In this document: positions 1 to 11,139 of the stretch, piece by piece
How the letters are laid out: every line of letters begins with the position of its first letter
Numbering within the stretch: the stretch's first letter is position 1
NCBI GenBank assembly: GCA_905221605.1
Contig: CAJNDS010002199.1
Span: 321,001-385,000, forward strand
Source of the DNA: Symbiodinium natans
Taxonomy: Eukaryota; Sar; Dinophyceae; Suessiales; Symbiodiniaceae
Direction of reading: 5' to 3'
DNA length: 64,000 bases
Position numbers and translations under genes: made by a program
The notes under the pieces: generated by a model
Told to the model about the DNA's origin: nothing
The model's database searches: none
What the model saw: the letters and a program-made list of their open reading frames with translations, nothing else

Positions 1-350
<350 letters not shown>

Positions 351-1176
351 TGCCAGTGGGTAGTGGTAGTCCTAGAGACTGTCAACCGCTGCGGTGTTTG
401 AGCCGCTCTCCGAAAATCACGGTAGCAAAAAAGAGTAGCAAAACAAGGCCAGAAAAAATTTCCACCCTTCTTATAATTAATGCCTATGTCATCTGCTTGG
501 CTATGTCCCAGGACGCTGCAGACACGCCCTCGCCATTGTGCGGCTATATTCTGAAGTACTCTTTACCCGCACCTTGCTTAGTTGTCACTGTGCTGAGCTG
601 CTGCGTAGGCATGGAGCCGTGTGAAAGTGGAGCGCATTCTGCAAAGGTCTTGTACATTGTGTCAAACGCACTGCAGACTGAGTTCCAGATGCTCAGCTCT
701 GCGTTCAGCTGTACGTTGTTGGTTTCAACTTGAATGCTCGAAGGCTTCAGTTAAGGCTTCAGGGTGCCAGGAGTGACTGCCAGCGGCTTGCAAACCCCTT
801 CCATACTCTGTGGGATGAGGGCTTCTCCTCTCCAAAAAGCAGATAAAAGCGGAATGTCGGCATAGACTTCAATACCAATATTCAGAGTCATCCAATATTT
901 GGGGACATCGCGTCGGTTGCAGTCGGGTGTGAAGTATCACAGAGCATGGTAGATGCCCCACTGAGGCTTCACCTCAGATTATCAAACGAAAAAATAGAAA
1001 GCCACGCGCATGACCTGACACTTAGGAATGCAGTATCGGCGAATCGTTTCTTTGTGCCCCAGTCGCTGCAAGTAGGCATACCCTTCTGTGGGATGGGCTT
1101 GGCTTGTGTGCTAACGATGAACATCTATGGCTGCTTGGCTTAGCTGGTTGGCATGCTTGTCATTTCTTTGGGACAG
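351..1176. other. No supported gene; probable intron or intergenic DNA upstream of the transporter exons
   Basis: Short open frames exist here but none resembles a known family. The transporter whose exons follow lacks its first membrane segments, so missing 5' exons may lie here or before the window. I could not identify them. Confidence 0.4.
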
Positions 1177-1719
1177 GGTCTGGGTGTTCGACCTGTGCTT
1201 TTCCAAGGTTTGTCCGGGCTCAAGGAGGCCTTCAATCCCAGAAACCTGCCGAAGTTCTTGCTGCTGGGATTATTGCAGTCTGTTGTGGGTGCCTTGGCTG
1301 GTCTGTCGATGGGTCTTGGCATCAATTCCTCGCTGTATGTGGCCATGGGAAAGATCTATACTCCTCTTTCGCTGGTCCTTGGTCGTTGGATACTGAAGCG
1401 CCGATACCTGTGGATCGAATGGCTGTCCGTCACTGCGTTGTTCGATGCGTCGATCACTCTTGCCTTCATGGATGCTGCAGTTGCCGGTAGGACGGCAGGG
1501 AAAGGTTCAAGTGTGGCCGCCATACTTTGCGTGGCCGCATCGGCATCGTTCGCTTGCATTTACTCCGTGATCATGGAGGTGGCACTTCAGAAGACGACAA
1601 CGCCTTTCATAATAAATAAGATCCGGCTCGATCTCGGAGCCTTTCTGTGGGGCATTGTTTTCTTACCGGTCATGGGGTACCTTGGAATCAAGGGAGGACG
1701 CCCTGACCTGGCATTTTGG
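1177..1719 (+). CDS. Nucleotide-sugar transporter (SLC35/DMT superfamily), internal exon
   Basis: Encodes part of a multi-pass Golgi/ER nucleotide-sugar antiporter. The segment reads through GLGVRPVLFQGL, a hydrophobic helix KFLLLGLLQSVVGALAG, then LGINSSLYVAMGKIYTPLSL and RRYLWIEWLSVTAL. These resemble the central helices of UDP-sugar transporters, including the N-SL-Y-A...Y-PLS-V pattern. I start the exon after the CAG at 1174-1176 (preceded by CATTTCTTTGGGA), although an ATG at 1153 lies in the same frame. I end it before GT at 1720, after a complete codon (phase 0). The frame stays open only to 1749 and then loses similarity. The next exon at 2565 also begins in phase 0. The substrate cannot be told from sequence. 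Confidence 0.6.
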
Positions 1720-2322
1720 GTCTTCCGGCCGAGCCCGTACTGGGATTGAGACTTGGCAGCAGAGTCTAGGTTTTGCGGAGTATCTGCTTGGGATCTAGTC
1801 ATTCCATGAACATGAGGCAGGTTCATGGACCATAACTCCCTTACGTACTGTGCCATTCAGAATCCGATGCCTGAAGCAAAGTCATGCCTCTCTCTGCATT
1901 GTCGCATTGGACCTTGTTGCAATGTGCAGGTGTGCCACGTCAAGCCACGGCCGATGATTTTAACATGGCATAAATTCAAGCTGCAAGAAGCCGTCCGGTT
2001 GTCTGCTTCCCCTGTAGAGTCCTCTAATGTCCTCTGCGAAAAGGGCGCACGTGATGTTGCACTCAGAAGCCACTAGTTGTCCCTGTCACGACGCCCGCCC
2101 TTCAATGCCGTACCCAGTTTCAGTCGAGTTCATGGCTGAGCGCGTCACTTCGCAGTGCGCATGTGCGTGCTGTCGGCCAGATGGCCATGGGAAGTCTTGA
2201 CAAAAAGATTACTCGGGCATTCTCAGCTTGCACTGACCCTAGACTTACATTTTGTGTCAACGAGTTGCGGCTTTTGCCAGATGTTCTCGTTTTTCTTGTT
2301 CCTCGTGCCAAGTTGCATCAAG

Positions 2323-2361
<39 letters not shown>

Positions 2362-2393
2362 GTGCGCGTGTGGGTGTGTGTGTGTGTGTGTGT
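2323..2393. repeat. GT dinucleotide microsatellite
   Basis: An imperfect (GT)n array with a few GC and GG interruptions. It lies inside the inferred intron between the two transporter exons. Confidence 0.95.
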
Positions 2394-2564
2394 GACAGGC
2401 CATTCTGTTGGATCCTGCAACGAAGCAGGCCTGACCTAGTTCAAATGCAGTGGTCTCTAGAGTGGCATAATCTGGTACACCTGGAGATCACCCTTTGTCT
2501 TTATTTGTCTCTGAGAGGTGCCTTCATCAGTTTGAATAGCACTACAGTCACTACATCCCAAGAG

Positions 2565-2935
2565 CTTCACTGCCTTTGTGGTCGTGGCATCTTGTTGGGT
2601 TGGGACTCCTGGATTGTCTATGCAGCGCTGGCGGCTGGCGTCCTCTACAGCTGGCTGACGGGAAAGGTCATCGAGCACTTTTCCACGGTCATGCGGTCTG
2701 TCTTTGATGGCTTTCCGATCGTACTTCTGTGGTTTGTCATATCCCCAACAACCTCGCGCATACCTCTGCAGGCCTTCCGAGACTTTTACAACACTGGGCC
2801 CATTCCGTTCATCAACCGAGATTGGGGCAAAGATCTGATGACAATCGTAAATCCACTTAGTGCCATAACATACATTGAAGCAGCCGCACAAGTTCGAGAA
2901 GTGATGGAGCTTCGTAAAAAGAATGGCGAGCCTTG
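2565..2935 (+). CDS. Nucleotide-sugar transporter, C-terminal exon
   Basis: Continues the transporter. GRGILLGWDSWIVYAALAAG matches the point near the end of nucleotide-sugar transporters where a luminal loop enters the penultimate helix, followed by YSWLTGKVIEHFSTVMRSV and FPIVLLWFVISPTTS, and later NPLSAITYIEAAAQ. The open frame ends with a TGA at 2933-2935 after a charged tail MELRKKNGEP. I place the start after AG at 2563-2564 because it is phase 0, like the end of the previous exon; the exact acceptor is uncertain. The inferred intron (1720-2564) contains the GT microsatellite. It is unresolved whether this TGA is the true end or whether an acidic exon at 3027 follows by alternative splicing. 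Confidence 0.6.
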
Positions 2936-3026
2936 ACCAGCATTCGGAGCATCGCAAAGTACGGTAAGATTTGCTTTGTCGCGTGGAGAGCTTTTGACGT
3001 TTTGCCCATTCTGTCAATCTGCCCAG

Positions 3027-3108
3027 GAAGAGGCTGAGATAGCGCTGCCGCTGTCTTCTGATGAGGACAGCGCAGGTGGCAGCACGGAGGGCAGCACAGA
3101 CACGCAAA
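3027..3108 (+). CDS. Acidic short exon, possible tail of the transporter or start of the next gene
   Basis: Bounded by a good acceptor (CTGCCCAG, ending 3026) and a strong donor (GTGAGTG, from 3109). One frame reads EEAEIALPLSSDEDSAGGST then EGSTDTQ, an acidic Ser/Thr-rich low-complexity stretch. It lies 91 bp after the transporter stop. A cytosolic tail would fit, but I found no GT or GC donor in the preceding exon that joins it in frame. Confidence 0.45.
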
Positions 3109-4132
3109 GTGAGTGTGCCTGTTGACCTGCCACACTGCCGGCAAATGCGCTGACATTGACATGGGTTTGAGTAAGGAAAACGTGGGCACGACTTGAGGTG
3201 CTTCAGTGTGCAGCGAGCGAATCATGAGGTCAGGGATGACTGAGAATCGTGAGATCGTCAGTGTCTTTCTTTTGACATAGGGTTTCTGGTTTCCTTCTAG
3301 GTTGGGCCTGCCAGCCTTTTCTGCCGTGACCGTCGTGACCTTGCGAGCTGGCCCCCACACTTTGCCTTGCTAAATGTGCTAATCACAAACGAAGAAGCTC
3401 GAGGACCCACGTGGCCATGAAAAACCAACACCGATAGGTGTCACTGTCAAAGATGTGCCAGTGTCCGGCATGATTTCAGTGGTCTTCAGACACAGATGAG
3501 TTCCGTGCATGTACCTTAGCAAGATAGACGGTGATTGCGAAAGGGCTCTGTTTTTTTGGTGCGGGGCCATGGCAGAAGCCAGAGAGCTGGTGATTATTAG
3601 CGCGGGAAGTTGGAGTACTTGTGATGAGGCAGACGAGAACTAGAGAACGTTTTTGATGCCCAGACTTCAAGGACTTGCATTTTGTTTAGGCTATGGCACC
3701 GTGCCAAATGGCACCTGTTCTGCACGGCAAGTCGCGCAAGTGGCTTCAAGGAGCTAGAAGAATGTCTGATTCTGCAGTAACAGCACCTGCGCGGACATGA
3801 ACATTGTGCGATGTGAGAATCACTCCAGTACATCAGACGTGGCTGGGGCATGGGTGTATTTCGCCTTGCAGTGCTGTTGATATTAATCAGATTGCATGCT
3901 GAAGTAGTCAGAATGAGGGCATGGGACCATCGCCACTGCCATGTGAAGTGAGTGTAGATGGCGTGGAGACAGATGAGGCCTGGGCGTGCAGCCATCATGC
4001 TTGGCTCGAAGTACTCGAAGTACTGTGCATGTTAAGGCTAAGGCCTCTGAAGAGGAGATCGAAGATGCCGGGCGCCTTGGTGTGGGTCGAAGCGCGTGCT
4101 TCGCCTGAAGTATTGTGCATGTTGGCTTTCAG

Positions 4133-4285
4133 TGACAGGGCTCTCCTCCGCCGGCCTCCATCCACGAGACACAAGAGTCACAAGAGCGGCTTTATGGAGA
4201 GCCTGGCCTCCATGTTCAGAACGAAGGCGCCACATGCACCATGGCCTCCTGTCGAGCATTCCAACTTGGCGCCCACGACTACCAG
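4133..4285 (+). CDS. Candidate exon, basic protein, no family recognised
   Basis: Starts after GGCTTTCAG and ends at CCAG|GTGCC. One frame is open throughout and reads DRALLRRPPSTRHKSHKSGF, then MESLASMFRTKAPHAPW. It is basic and Ser-rich with no recognised domain. Splice signals and open frame support it; the phase does not join directly to the acidic exon upstream. Confidence 0.35.
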
Positions 4286-4339
4286 GTGCCTGCCAGAAGT
4301 GCCAGAAGTCGCTGGAGCCCGTTGAGCAGAGGCCATGAA

Positions 4340-4960
4340 GTTCAAAAGTTAAGGAAGCGCACCGTGTTTTCCAATTCGGGGGGGGGGAGGGGGGGGGCGG
4401 GGCTGCGCCGCCCCAACCCCCCCGCCTGTTTAGGCTGCGCAACATCGCGTTTAAAGGAATTGCTGCAAACAACTTATTTGTCTGATTCTTCCAAAACTTG
4501 CATGCGAGAATTGTGTTTACAAATTGGGGGAACTGGGGGGAGGGGGCGGGGGCGGGCCTCCCCTGTTTGGAAACATCATGCTGTCGATTACTTCGAATAT
4601 GTTATGACTCCTTCCGAAGCTGTACACAAGCATCGCGTTTGTGAATGCGTGGGCACCCTTCCCCCCCGGACCCCCCCCCCGCTTGTTTAAGTCGGGCAAG
4701 CTCGCTTTTCGGAGCATCATACTGTTGCACGGATTTGCTGGATCCTTCCAAGCCATATGAGTGTTTTGGGCATTGTGTTTGTGAGTTTGGGGGGCTTTCC
4801 CCCTCAACCTTTCAGGAACATCTCATGCTGTGGAGATGCATTGATGTGCATCCTTCCAAACCCGTCTTCCTGCATTGTGTTTGCAATTGCGCGGGGGTGA
4901 GGGGCGGGTGGTGCTGGCCCCTTGTTCTAGGTGGCCCCAGACAGCCCTGTCGCAACTCTT
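4340..4960. repeat. Degenerate ~100-150 bp tandem satellite with G and C runs
   Basis: Five diverged copies of a unit share a core like GCATTGTGTTTGNNAATT followed by a run of G (or C on the other strand). The cores start near 4359, 4507, 4630, 4770 and 4872. Upstream of most cores lies ATNCTTCCAAA or a variant, and several copies contain TGTTTAGGC/TAAGTCGGGC followed by CAACAT or CATCAT. Unit length varies from about 100 to 150 bp. G runs at 4379-4401 and 4525-4556 and C runs at 4661-4680 make these G-quadruplex candidates. Confidence 0.7.
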
Positions 4961-7264
4961 TTGGATGCGTCGAGAATGGTTACGAATAGTTTTTTTGTTG
5001 GATTTTGTTCAGAGGCTTCGGCCCGTCCAAGCGAAGCACACAGCACACCGGCAGTCAAGCATGTGCTGCAGCGGCCGAAGTTCGGCCACCTGAAGCCTCA
5101 AGCACCTGAGCACAGAATGGAATGAACAAGACACCCACATCCTAAGCCCAAAGCAATCCGCAAGCAGTGACCCGTGAACTACCCGGCCCGAACTCCGAAG
5201 CCTGATGTCTCAAAGCCTCAACTTGAAATCCTTGAGACCTAACCCAATGGAGTTTCCAGAAGACAGGGGGTTCTTGGAGACTACCTTGGCTTCGGGTCAG
5301 TCTCTTTCAATGTGTCTTTGAAGCTTTCACACAAAAAGAACACACACACACACACAAGCGCTTCATGCAACATCTCCTTGCTTGTCTACAGTGTTGCCCA
5401 GTGCGCCCAGTGAGCCCGACAGTTGGGTCTCGGGTCGTTGACCTTTTGTTGTGCAATGGAAGGCTGAGGCATAACCACCTCTGCAACATGCCAAATGCTC
5501 AGTTGTCAATGTTTTTCAGACGCACACACACAGAGAAACCCCTCCAGCTTCGACTGAGATTCCAAGGTGCTGCTTTCGTGAGCAGGATCCTTTCAAACCT
5601 GTCGTTGAGGTCCTTGGGTCCTTAGGCCAGGTGACAGTTTTTGTGACCTTTCTTAAACAGGTCGACCACGTCCTGTACATGGCTGTGTTGCCTGGTCGAC
5701 ATCTTGCCTTCAATTTGGAGGCACTTTATGCCACATGTGGTTCCCTCACCATTTGCAAGTTCTGATCCGGCTCAAAGCCAAACTTGCCAAGCAACAACCC
5801 GAATTGCCTTTGTCCCAAGACTCGGGTACCGATTTTTAACAAGAGGCATCCTTCGTTGCCAGGTTCCAGACATTCGTCAGTGGCGCAAGCAGGGCTTTGA
5901 GGCAGGAGACTTCAAATTCATCAGCCGATTGTGCACGGGGGGCCGAAGCAACGCTTGCAAGATTTAACGTGCAAAGCATAGCAGCTCTTTCGGAAGACCG
6001 ACGCAGTTCCTCAAGCATGACGCCTTTTTCGAAGGCGCAAGCCACAACGCATCACACTTCTAGACCCAATATTCTAGTCCTTTACACGGTTCATGAATGG
6101 TCTAGTTTTCCTGGCTCATGATTCCAAGGTGTTACACGGTTATAGCTGGAGAACATGATGTTGGGGTCCCGAGAGTGGGTTCCTTGTCAGGAGAGTTCTC
6201 GCTTCGCTCTCTTCATATCCAGAGTTTCCAAGGTGTACTTTTGGGTGATGGGCACATATGGGCACAACCACCTTGTGCCACAGCGTGAGACTCCGCTGGC
6301 CTTGTTGAGTAGTGTACGGAAAGCCGGGCAGAAAACAGCGCCTGCGATACTCAGCTGCGCATAGGCAGCGCTTTGTCTTAAACTTCAAGCGCAAGCACAC
6401 GTTATGCTTTCGCTTGAGAATAAACTCGGTTCTGCTACGTTCTGCTCCTGCCTTCTTCAATTCGCCACACTTTGGCACTTCCGAGTGTGGAGCTTTCATT
6501 TGGCGCAGGGAAATGCAGGGATTGCTGCTTTGCATAGTGGCAGCAAATCTCTTTGTCATAGGCCCGTAGGTTCCGTGACAAAACGGCAGGATCGTTATGC
6601 TGCGTGCCTTCTTCTGTGCGTTCCCAGATTGATCCTTGCTGCGCAGGTAGAGCTTCGAGGTCTGCGTAGGTGGGGCAAACCCAGCACGGAAACCCAGCAC
6701 GGCTCTATCTGTTGCATCCAATTTCATGAAAGGCGTGCTGCCTCAGAGCCTCAGACTTTGCAGCAGGCCGGTTGGGCGCGGTTGTCTGGATGAGCCTGGT
6801 GCCAAACTTCTTGGCAGGTATGGCCCAGCTTTTTGAGCGTGGATGTCAACGGAAAGGAGGCGTCGGACGCTAGGAGTATCGCACAACAGAAATAAGGAGC
6901 CGATTCGGATGTGCGTAAAAGGTCTTTGCCACCAAAGTGCCGCTACGAGGGCAGGACTCCAAGAGTGAGATGGCGGTATGATGTGGTATGGTAAGTCCGG
7001 GAAGTCATTCTGAGCCAGCTCGAAAGTCGCGTGACTGCAGAGATGTTGGGATTGCTGAGGCACAAGCGGCGGGACTTGCCACAAAACCTTTCCGTCAGCG
7101 CCCTGGCCTAAGACGTGCAAACTAGGAGCACAGTCCCGGGATGCTGGCAGGCAAGCTTGCGCCGGGGCAGCAATTCGGTCGAAGTGACGGCTGAGGACGA
7201 ACGAAGGCCTATATTTCTTTTGTGCCAGCTGGCTCGACATGGCAATTGGTGGTTCTTCATGCAA

Positions 7265-8372
7265 ACCTCGGTTTTCGAGATGCAAAGCTTGTGAGTTTGT
7301 GGATCGGACGGAGTTAGGGTTCGACGTCGGGTGTTGTTCTTTCGGCGAAAAGCAATGTCTTGCTTCTGGATGTTGCACCTGACATATGAGCTGCGTGCAG
7401 GATTTCGACATGAAGATCTGTTTGTTTTTCATTGCAGTAGATCGTAAAGTAGCAGTAAAATGGAATCTCAACCTTGTCGGTTTTCGAGATGCAGAGTCTC
7501 GAGGTGCAGGAGCTCCTTCTAATATTCGATGTTCCAATAAAAATCTAGTCGTCAGTCGTCCTGAGATGTTGTGTGCAGTGGCCTGGCTGGGTTTGGCATG
7601 CACTACTTTATGCCCGCGGCCGCTACCTCTCAAGTTGAGAGGTTCGCAGGTGGGCTGGAATTTTCCCTCCTACCACTCCTCGGCTTTGCTGGCAGTGCCA
7701 GTCGCCGGTGTTCTCTTCTTTCATGTGTTGCGGTGGGGATCCTTACCACAGCTGCGGGCCTTTTGCTTCCGATTTGTTCGAGCGTGGGCATTGGTGTTTG
7801 TGGGCATTGAAGATGCCAAAGTTTTCCCTTCTTTGCCTTGCATGGCTTATCTTCCGAGATTCAGAGTGCTGCGAAGCAGAAGAGCGTATGCGTTGCGCCC
7901 ACAGGTTAGGCCGCGTGGCCCAATCGCAAAAACGTAAGTTCGTAACAAGCAAAGTATTAGTAAAATACTAAACAAGTGACATAGAACAACGTAAAATAGG
8001 AAAAAATGGAAGACAGTAATAATAAACTCGAAAAATAGAAAGATAGAAAATATAAAAATAGCAAGACAGACAAGTAAAACATCGGAAAAGAGCGAGCTAG
8101 TAAACGCCGTGGCTCAACCTGCACAGGTCGGTTTTCGGCATACAAACTGTCAAGGCCGAGGAAATCTTATTAATATTGAAGGACAATTCTTAGGACTCCC
8201 GACAAGCCTGAATAGTAAAACAGGGAAACATCAAACTCAAAGTAGTAAAGTAGCAGCATCGTAATATCGTGGCAGAACAAACACAGGTCAGTTTTCGAGA
8301 TGCAAACTGTCGGGGGTCGAGGAAATCCATTGATTAACGCTGGATATTCTAGGATTCCTTCGGATTCCCGTG
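7265..8372. repeat. Dispersed repeat family with a GTTTTCGAGATGCAAA core
   Basis: The core is seen at 7271-7286, 7480-7494 (GCAG variant), 8131-8146 (diverged) and 8291-8306. The last two copies share about 50 bases, from ACAGGTC before the core to GAGGAAATC after it, 160 bp apart. Similarity continues weakly for another ~40 bases on both sides. The copies sit in AT-richer DNA than their surroundings. This could be a non-autonomous mobile repeat or repeated intron sequence; I cannot tell which. Confidence 0.55.
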
Positions 8373-8859
8373 CTGGCGGCTGAGCTTTCTCACCCAGGAG
8401 TGTCCTGCTGAAGTGGAGGCGGGTCAGCTGGACTGGTTGCCGGCGAGTTTGAACCACAAGGAGAGCACTGAAACTTCACCGCCGTCTTGAATGTCCAAAA
8501 GCCGTTTCGAGAAATCGCCTCGTGGAAGGTATCTGGGCCTGTCATTCCGGAAAAAAATCGGCGAAGATTTCCGGCCAGAGCGAAAAAGCCGGTGTTTTGG
8601 GCTTGTTTCGGAAATGGCGAGAAGGCGGTTTTGCAGAAACCGACTCGTGTCAGATATCCGGGCTCGTGATGTCGAGTCCAAATTGGAGCGTTGGAGCGCG
8701 CGTTGCGTTACAGAATTCTGTCGTCCGTCGGGGCGGATATCTGATGGCCGACAGGGCATTTTCGTTTTCGCGTGCTTCGCGGATGAGGCAAAACGCCTGC
8801 ATTTTGGCTTGCCGAGCTTCGGAGAAAAACCGAAAATAATGAAAAATGATCGTTTTTAG

Positions 8860-8880
8860 GGGGGGGGGGGGGGGGGGGGC
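8860..8880. repeat. G homopolymer
   Basis: An uninterrupted run of about 20 G, followed by CGGCCCC. Length is likely variable and prone to assembly error. Confidence 0.9.
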
Positions 8881-9502
8881 GGCCCCATAATTCGACCTGG
8901 TGCAGAATATCTGCCCTTGTCACTGGTTTTCCGTGTTTTTGGGTTTGAATTTCTAAGGAAAAACACCTGCAATTCGCTTGGTCGACAAACCTGTGAAAAC
9001 GGGATTTATTGAATTTGAAATTGCAGCGGTTGACCGTAAGTGGCCGTGTCGGGGGCCGCCTGCCGGCATGCTCAGTTGAAAGTTTGGTTTAAGGAAATGG
9101 CCAGGTGATCTATGGTCATCTTCACCTGCTTGCAGTGGCGGCTCGTATGGGCGACCGTCATTGCTTAATCCCAGAGACAGGCCGACTGCCTGACGCATTA
9201 ATCGCGTCCGTGCTCAGCGGGAGTGGGCGTCTTCCTTAGCCCGTCAATCCGAACGCTTCGTGCTACTAGGAGGGCATCGACTTAGCTCAGAGCCAAGCTG
9301 AGAGCAGCCTGACTTCAGTCCAAAACCGAAGGCTTCTTTTGGAACCCAGCCTCGTTTTCAGAGCTCAAATTGGATTCACATTTCAGGCCGTCGACTAAGT
9401 CGTAGATGAGACTCGCCTTCAGGCCCCTAGTAAACGCGACTGCGTGGCAGCTCTCCACTCATCAGGCCGCGCTCTGCGCGACGCGGCAGTTTTTTCAGCG
9501 CG

Positions 9503-9578
9503 CGCTGCGTTACTGACGTGGCAATCGCTTCAATTTCTTAAGTGTGTCGCTGCGTTACTGATGTGGCAATCACTTCAC
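9503..9578. repeat. 45-bp tandem duplication
   Basis: CTGCGTTACTGACGTGGCAA followed by TCGCTTCA recurs 45 bases later with three substitutions. Two copies only. Confidence 0.75.
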
Positions 9579-10350
9579 TCTGTCGCTGACGCCGTGCCAG
9601 TGCCATATATGAGGGTAGCCGGGTTCTCTTTTCTGCAGATCCTCGAGTCGACATCGAATTCAGGTTTCCTTTTGGTCCCCTGGTTTTCTTCGCCCCACCG
9701 CGCCCAAACCTAAATGCTGCAGCGTAGCGTGTCTCTGCATCACACGACATGAGGTTGCATGTTTGCGTTGCATGTGCAAGAGAGTGTCATCGGAAGCTGT
9801 TGTTGACGCTCGAAGGCATTGTCGGTTCAGCGCTAGTTCCTGCGTCTCGTTTTCGGCCATGGCCAGCGTCTACCAGGCAAGTCGACAGTAGTGACGATGA
9901 GCTCATGCTAGGTCTGTCCCCGGCCAGGTCATCTGCGCCGCCTCCACACGTAGGATCCTCCAATTATGGGGACGGGTGCCGCCTAACTTCTGCTGGCCTG
10001 TCCTTGCTCTATGAGGAGCTAGCTCCGTACTTGCAGGACAGCCTCGCTTGTGTTTGTTGTAGTTGAGCTCGCGAACGTTGTTGCCGACAGGACGCAGCTG
10101 TCATCACCAGCGACTCGTGCTTGTGCTACGCGGAGCATGGCTGGGAGGACTTCTGCGTGCGAATGTGTCAATATCAGGATCCTCGTAGACTCTGCCATGT
10201 TAGGACAGAAAGGGGGAGATCGCAAAGTCGATGTTGGCCCCGGCGCAGGTGGCGCCCTTCTGAGGCAAAGGCCTAGCCGGCATTGCCGAGGGCCTAAAGC
10301 AGGAGAAACTCCAAAGCATCCCGGGCGCTCCATGCTTTTCGTAGTCGGTG

Positions 10351-10776
10351 CAGGCCGGAAGAAATTGTGCTGCTTTGTTTGCTAGTGGCAGTGCTTCGTC
10401 CCTGATGTTGGCAGGCAATGACCTGTACAGCTACAAGTGGCAACGGTGGTGGCAGGTCCGGGGTGCCATCATCGACCTTCAGAAGGCGCCGGTAGACGGT
10501 GTGCTTGACTTCGTTTTTGTTGATGCAGCCCGTGCAGATCGCCGTCCAGAAGGCGTTTTCTTGTTCTCCTCTGTAGGCTCTAATCGAAATGGGTTCTGTT
10601 GCAGGCGGCCGAGCGGGAGTCTCGATGGCTGCGTGAGAGAGCATAATTTGCTCGAGAGCGGATATAAGCTTGGCGGCGCGCCAAAATCGTCCCGTGCGAT
10701 GCTGGGTCGAAGGCACACGTGCACGAGCCTTTCGCATGTTTGGTCGTTTGTGCTGAACGCGTATCTGGTCGAGTAA
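10351..10776 (+). CDS. Candidate coding segment, no family recognised
   Basis: Begins after GTCGGTGCAG and is open for 142 codons. The first part reads MLAGNDLYSYKWQRWWQ and then RGAIIDLQKAPVDGVLDFVF, which looks protein-like; the last ~50 residues look random. A possible donor (CAG|GTCCGG, near 10456) could end the exon early. A long reverse frame (10294-11001) overlaps it and I cannot exclude that strand. No domain recognised. Confidence 0.25.
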   Translation, partial: QAGRNCAALFASGSASSLMLAGNDLYSYKWQRWWQVRGAIIDLQKAPVDGVLDFVFVDAARADRRPEGVFLFSSVGSNRNGFCCRRPSGSLDGCVREHNLLESGYKLGGAPKSSRAMLGRRHTCTSLSHVWSFVLNAYLVE

Positions 10777-11010
10777 GGATCGCTTGAAGTTTGCTTGAAA
10801 CATCCAGCATGGATCGCCGCAGCGGTTTCCAAAGGCCTGGTCTCGCGTGGTCATCTGGAAACGCAGTCGCGGGGCCTTGTTTCGGAGACGACGCCCTGTG
10901 GTCAGCGCCATGCGGTGTTGGTCCAGAGAACGGCCTGCGCTCTTCCTCCCGCCGGCTCTGTCCGCGCGAGTTGGGAAATCAAGGATTGGCGGGCTTTTCA
11001 ATGTTGCACG

Positions 11011-11107
11011 CTTTCAACATTTGTTGTCGCTGCGGCCTTCAAATTTGTGTCGCTGTGTGCCTTCAATTTTCTGTCGCCATGCACTTTAAATTTCGCGTCG
11101 CAGAAAA
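11011..11107. repeat. 24-25 bp degenerate tandem repeat, four copies
   Basis: Units start at 11011, 11036, 11060 and 11084. Each has CTTCAA(A/T)TTT.TGTCGC or a close variant. The following 300 bases keep the words CTTTCAA, TTTCAACT and GGCATCCA at irregular spacing, as if the array decayed outward. Confidence 0.7.
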
Positions 11108-11139
11108 GTTGAAGGTACACATTTCAAGACCGCACATTT

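Larger units (their letters stand above)
4961..10350. other. Repeat-rich region without a supported gene
   Basis: Long open frames occur on the reverse strand (6140-6727 and 6743-7633), but their translations show no family, no conserved motif and no splice-like framing, so I do not call them. The region holds short CA runs (near 5339 and 5520), a dispersed repeat (7260-8372), a G homopolymer (8860-8880) and a 45-bp duplication (9503-9578). Confidence 0.4.

Noticed and set aside
6743-7633. Reverse-strand open frame of 296 codons (and the 195-codon frame at 6140-6727)
   Set aside because: Long but without any recognised motif, with even amino-acid composition and no splice framing. Forward-strand repeats lie inside it. 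Probably chance openness.
10294-11001. Reverse-strand open frame of 235 codons
   Set aside because: No family recognised and it competes with a forward frame that has a better exon start. It extends into the 24-bp repeat zone. Left uncalled.
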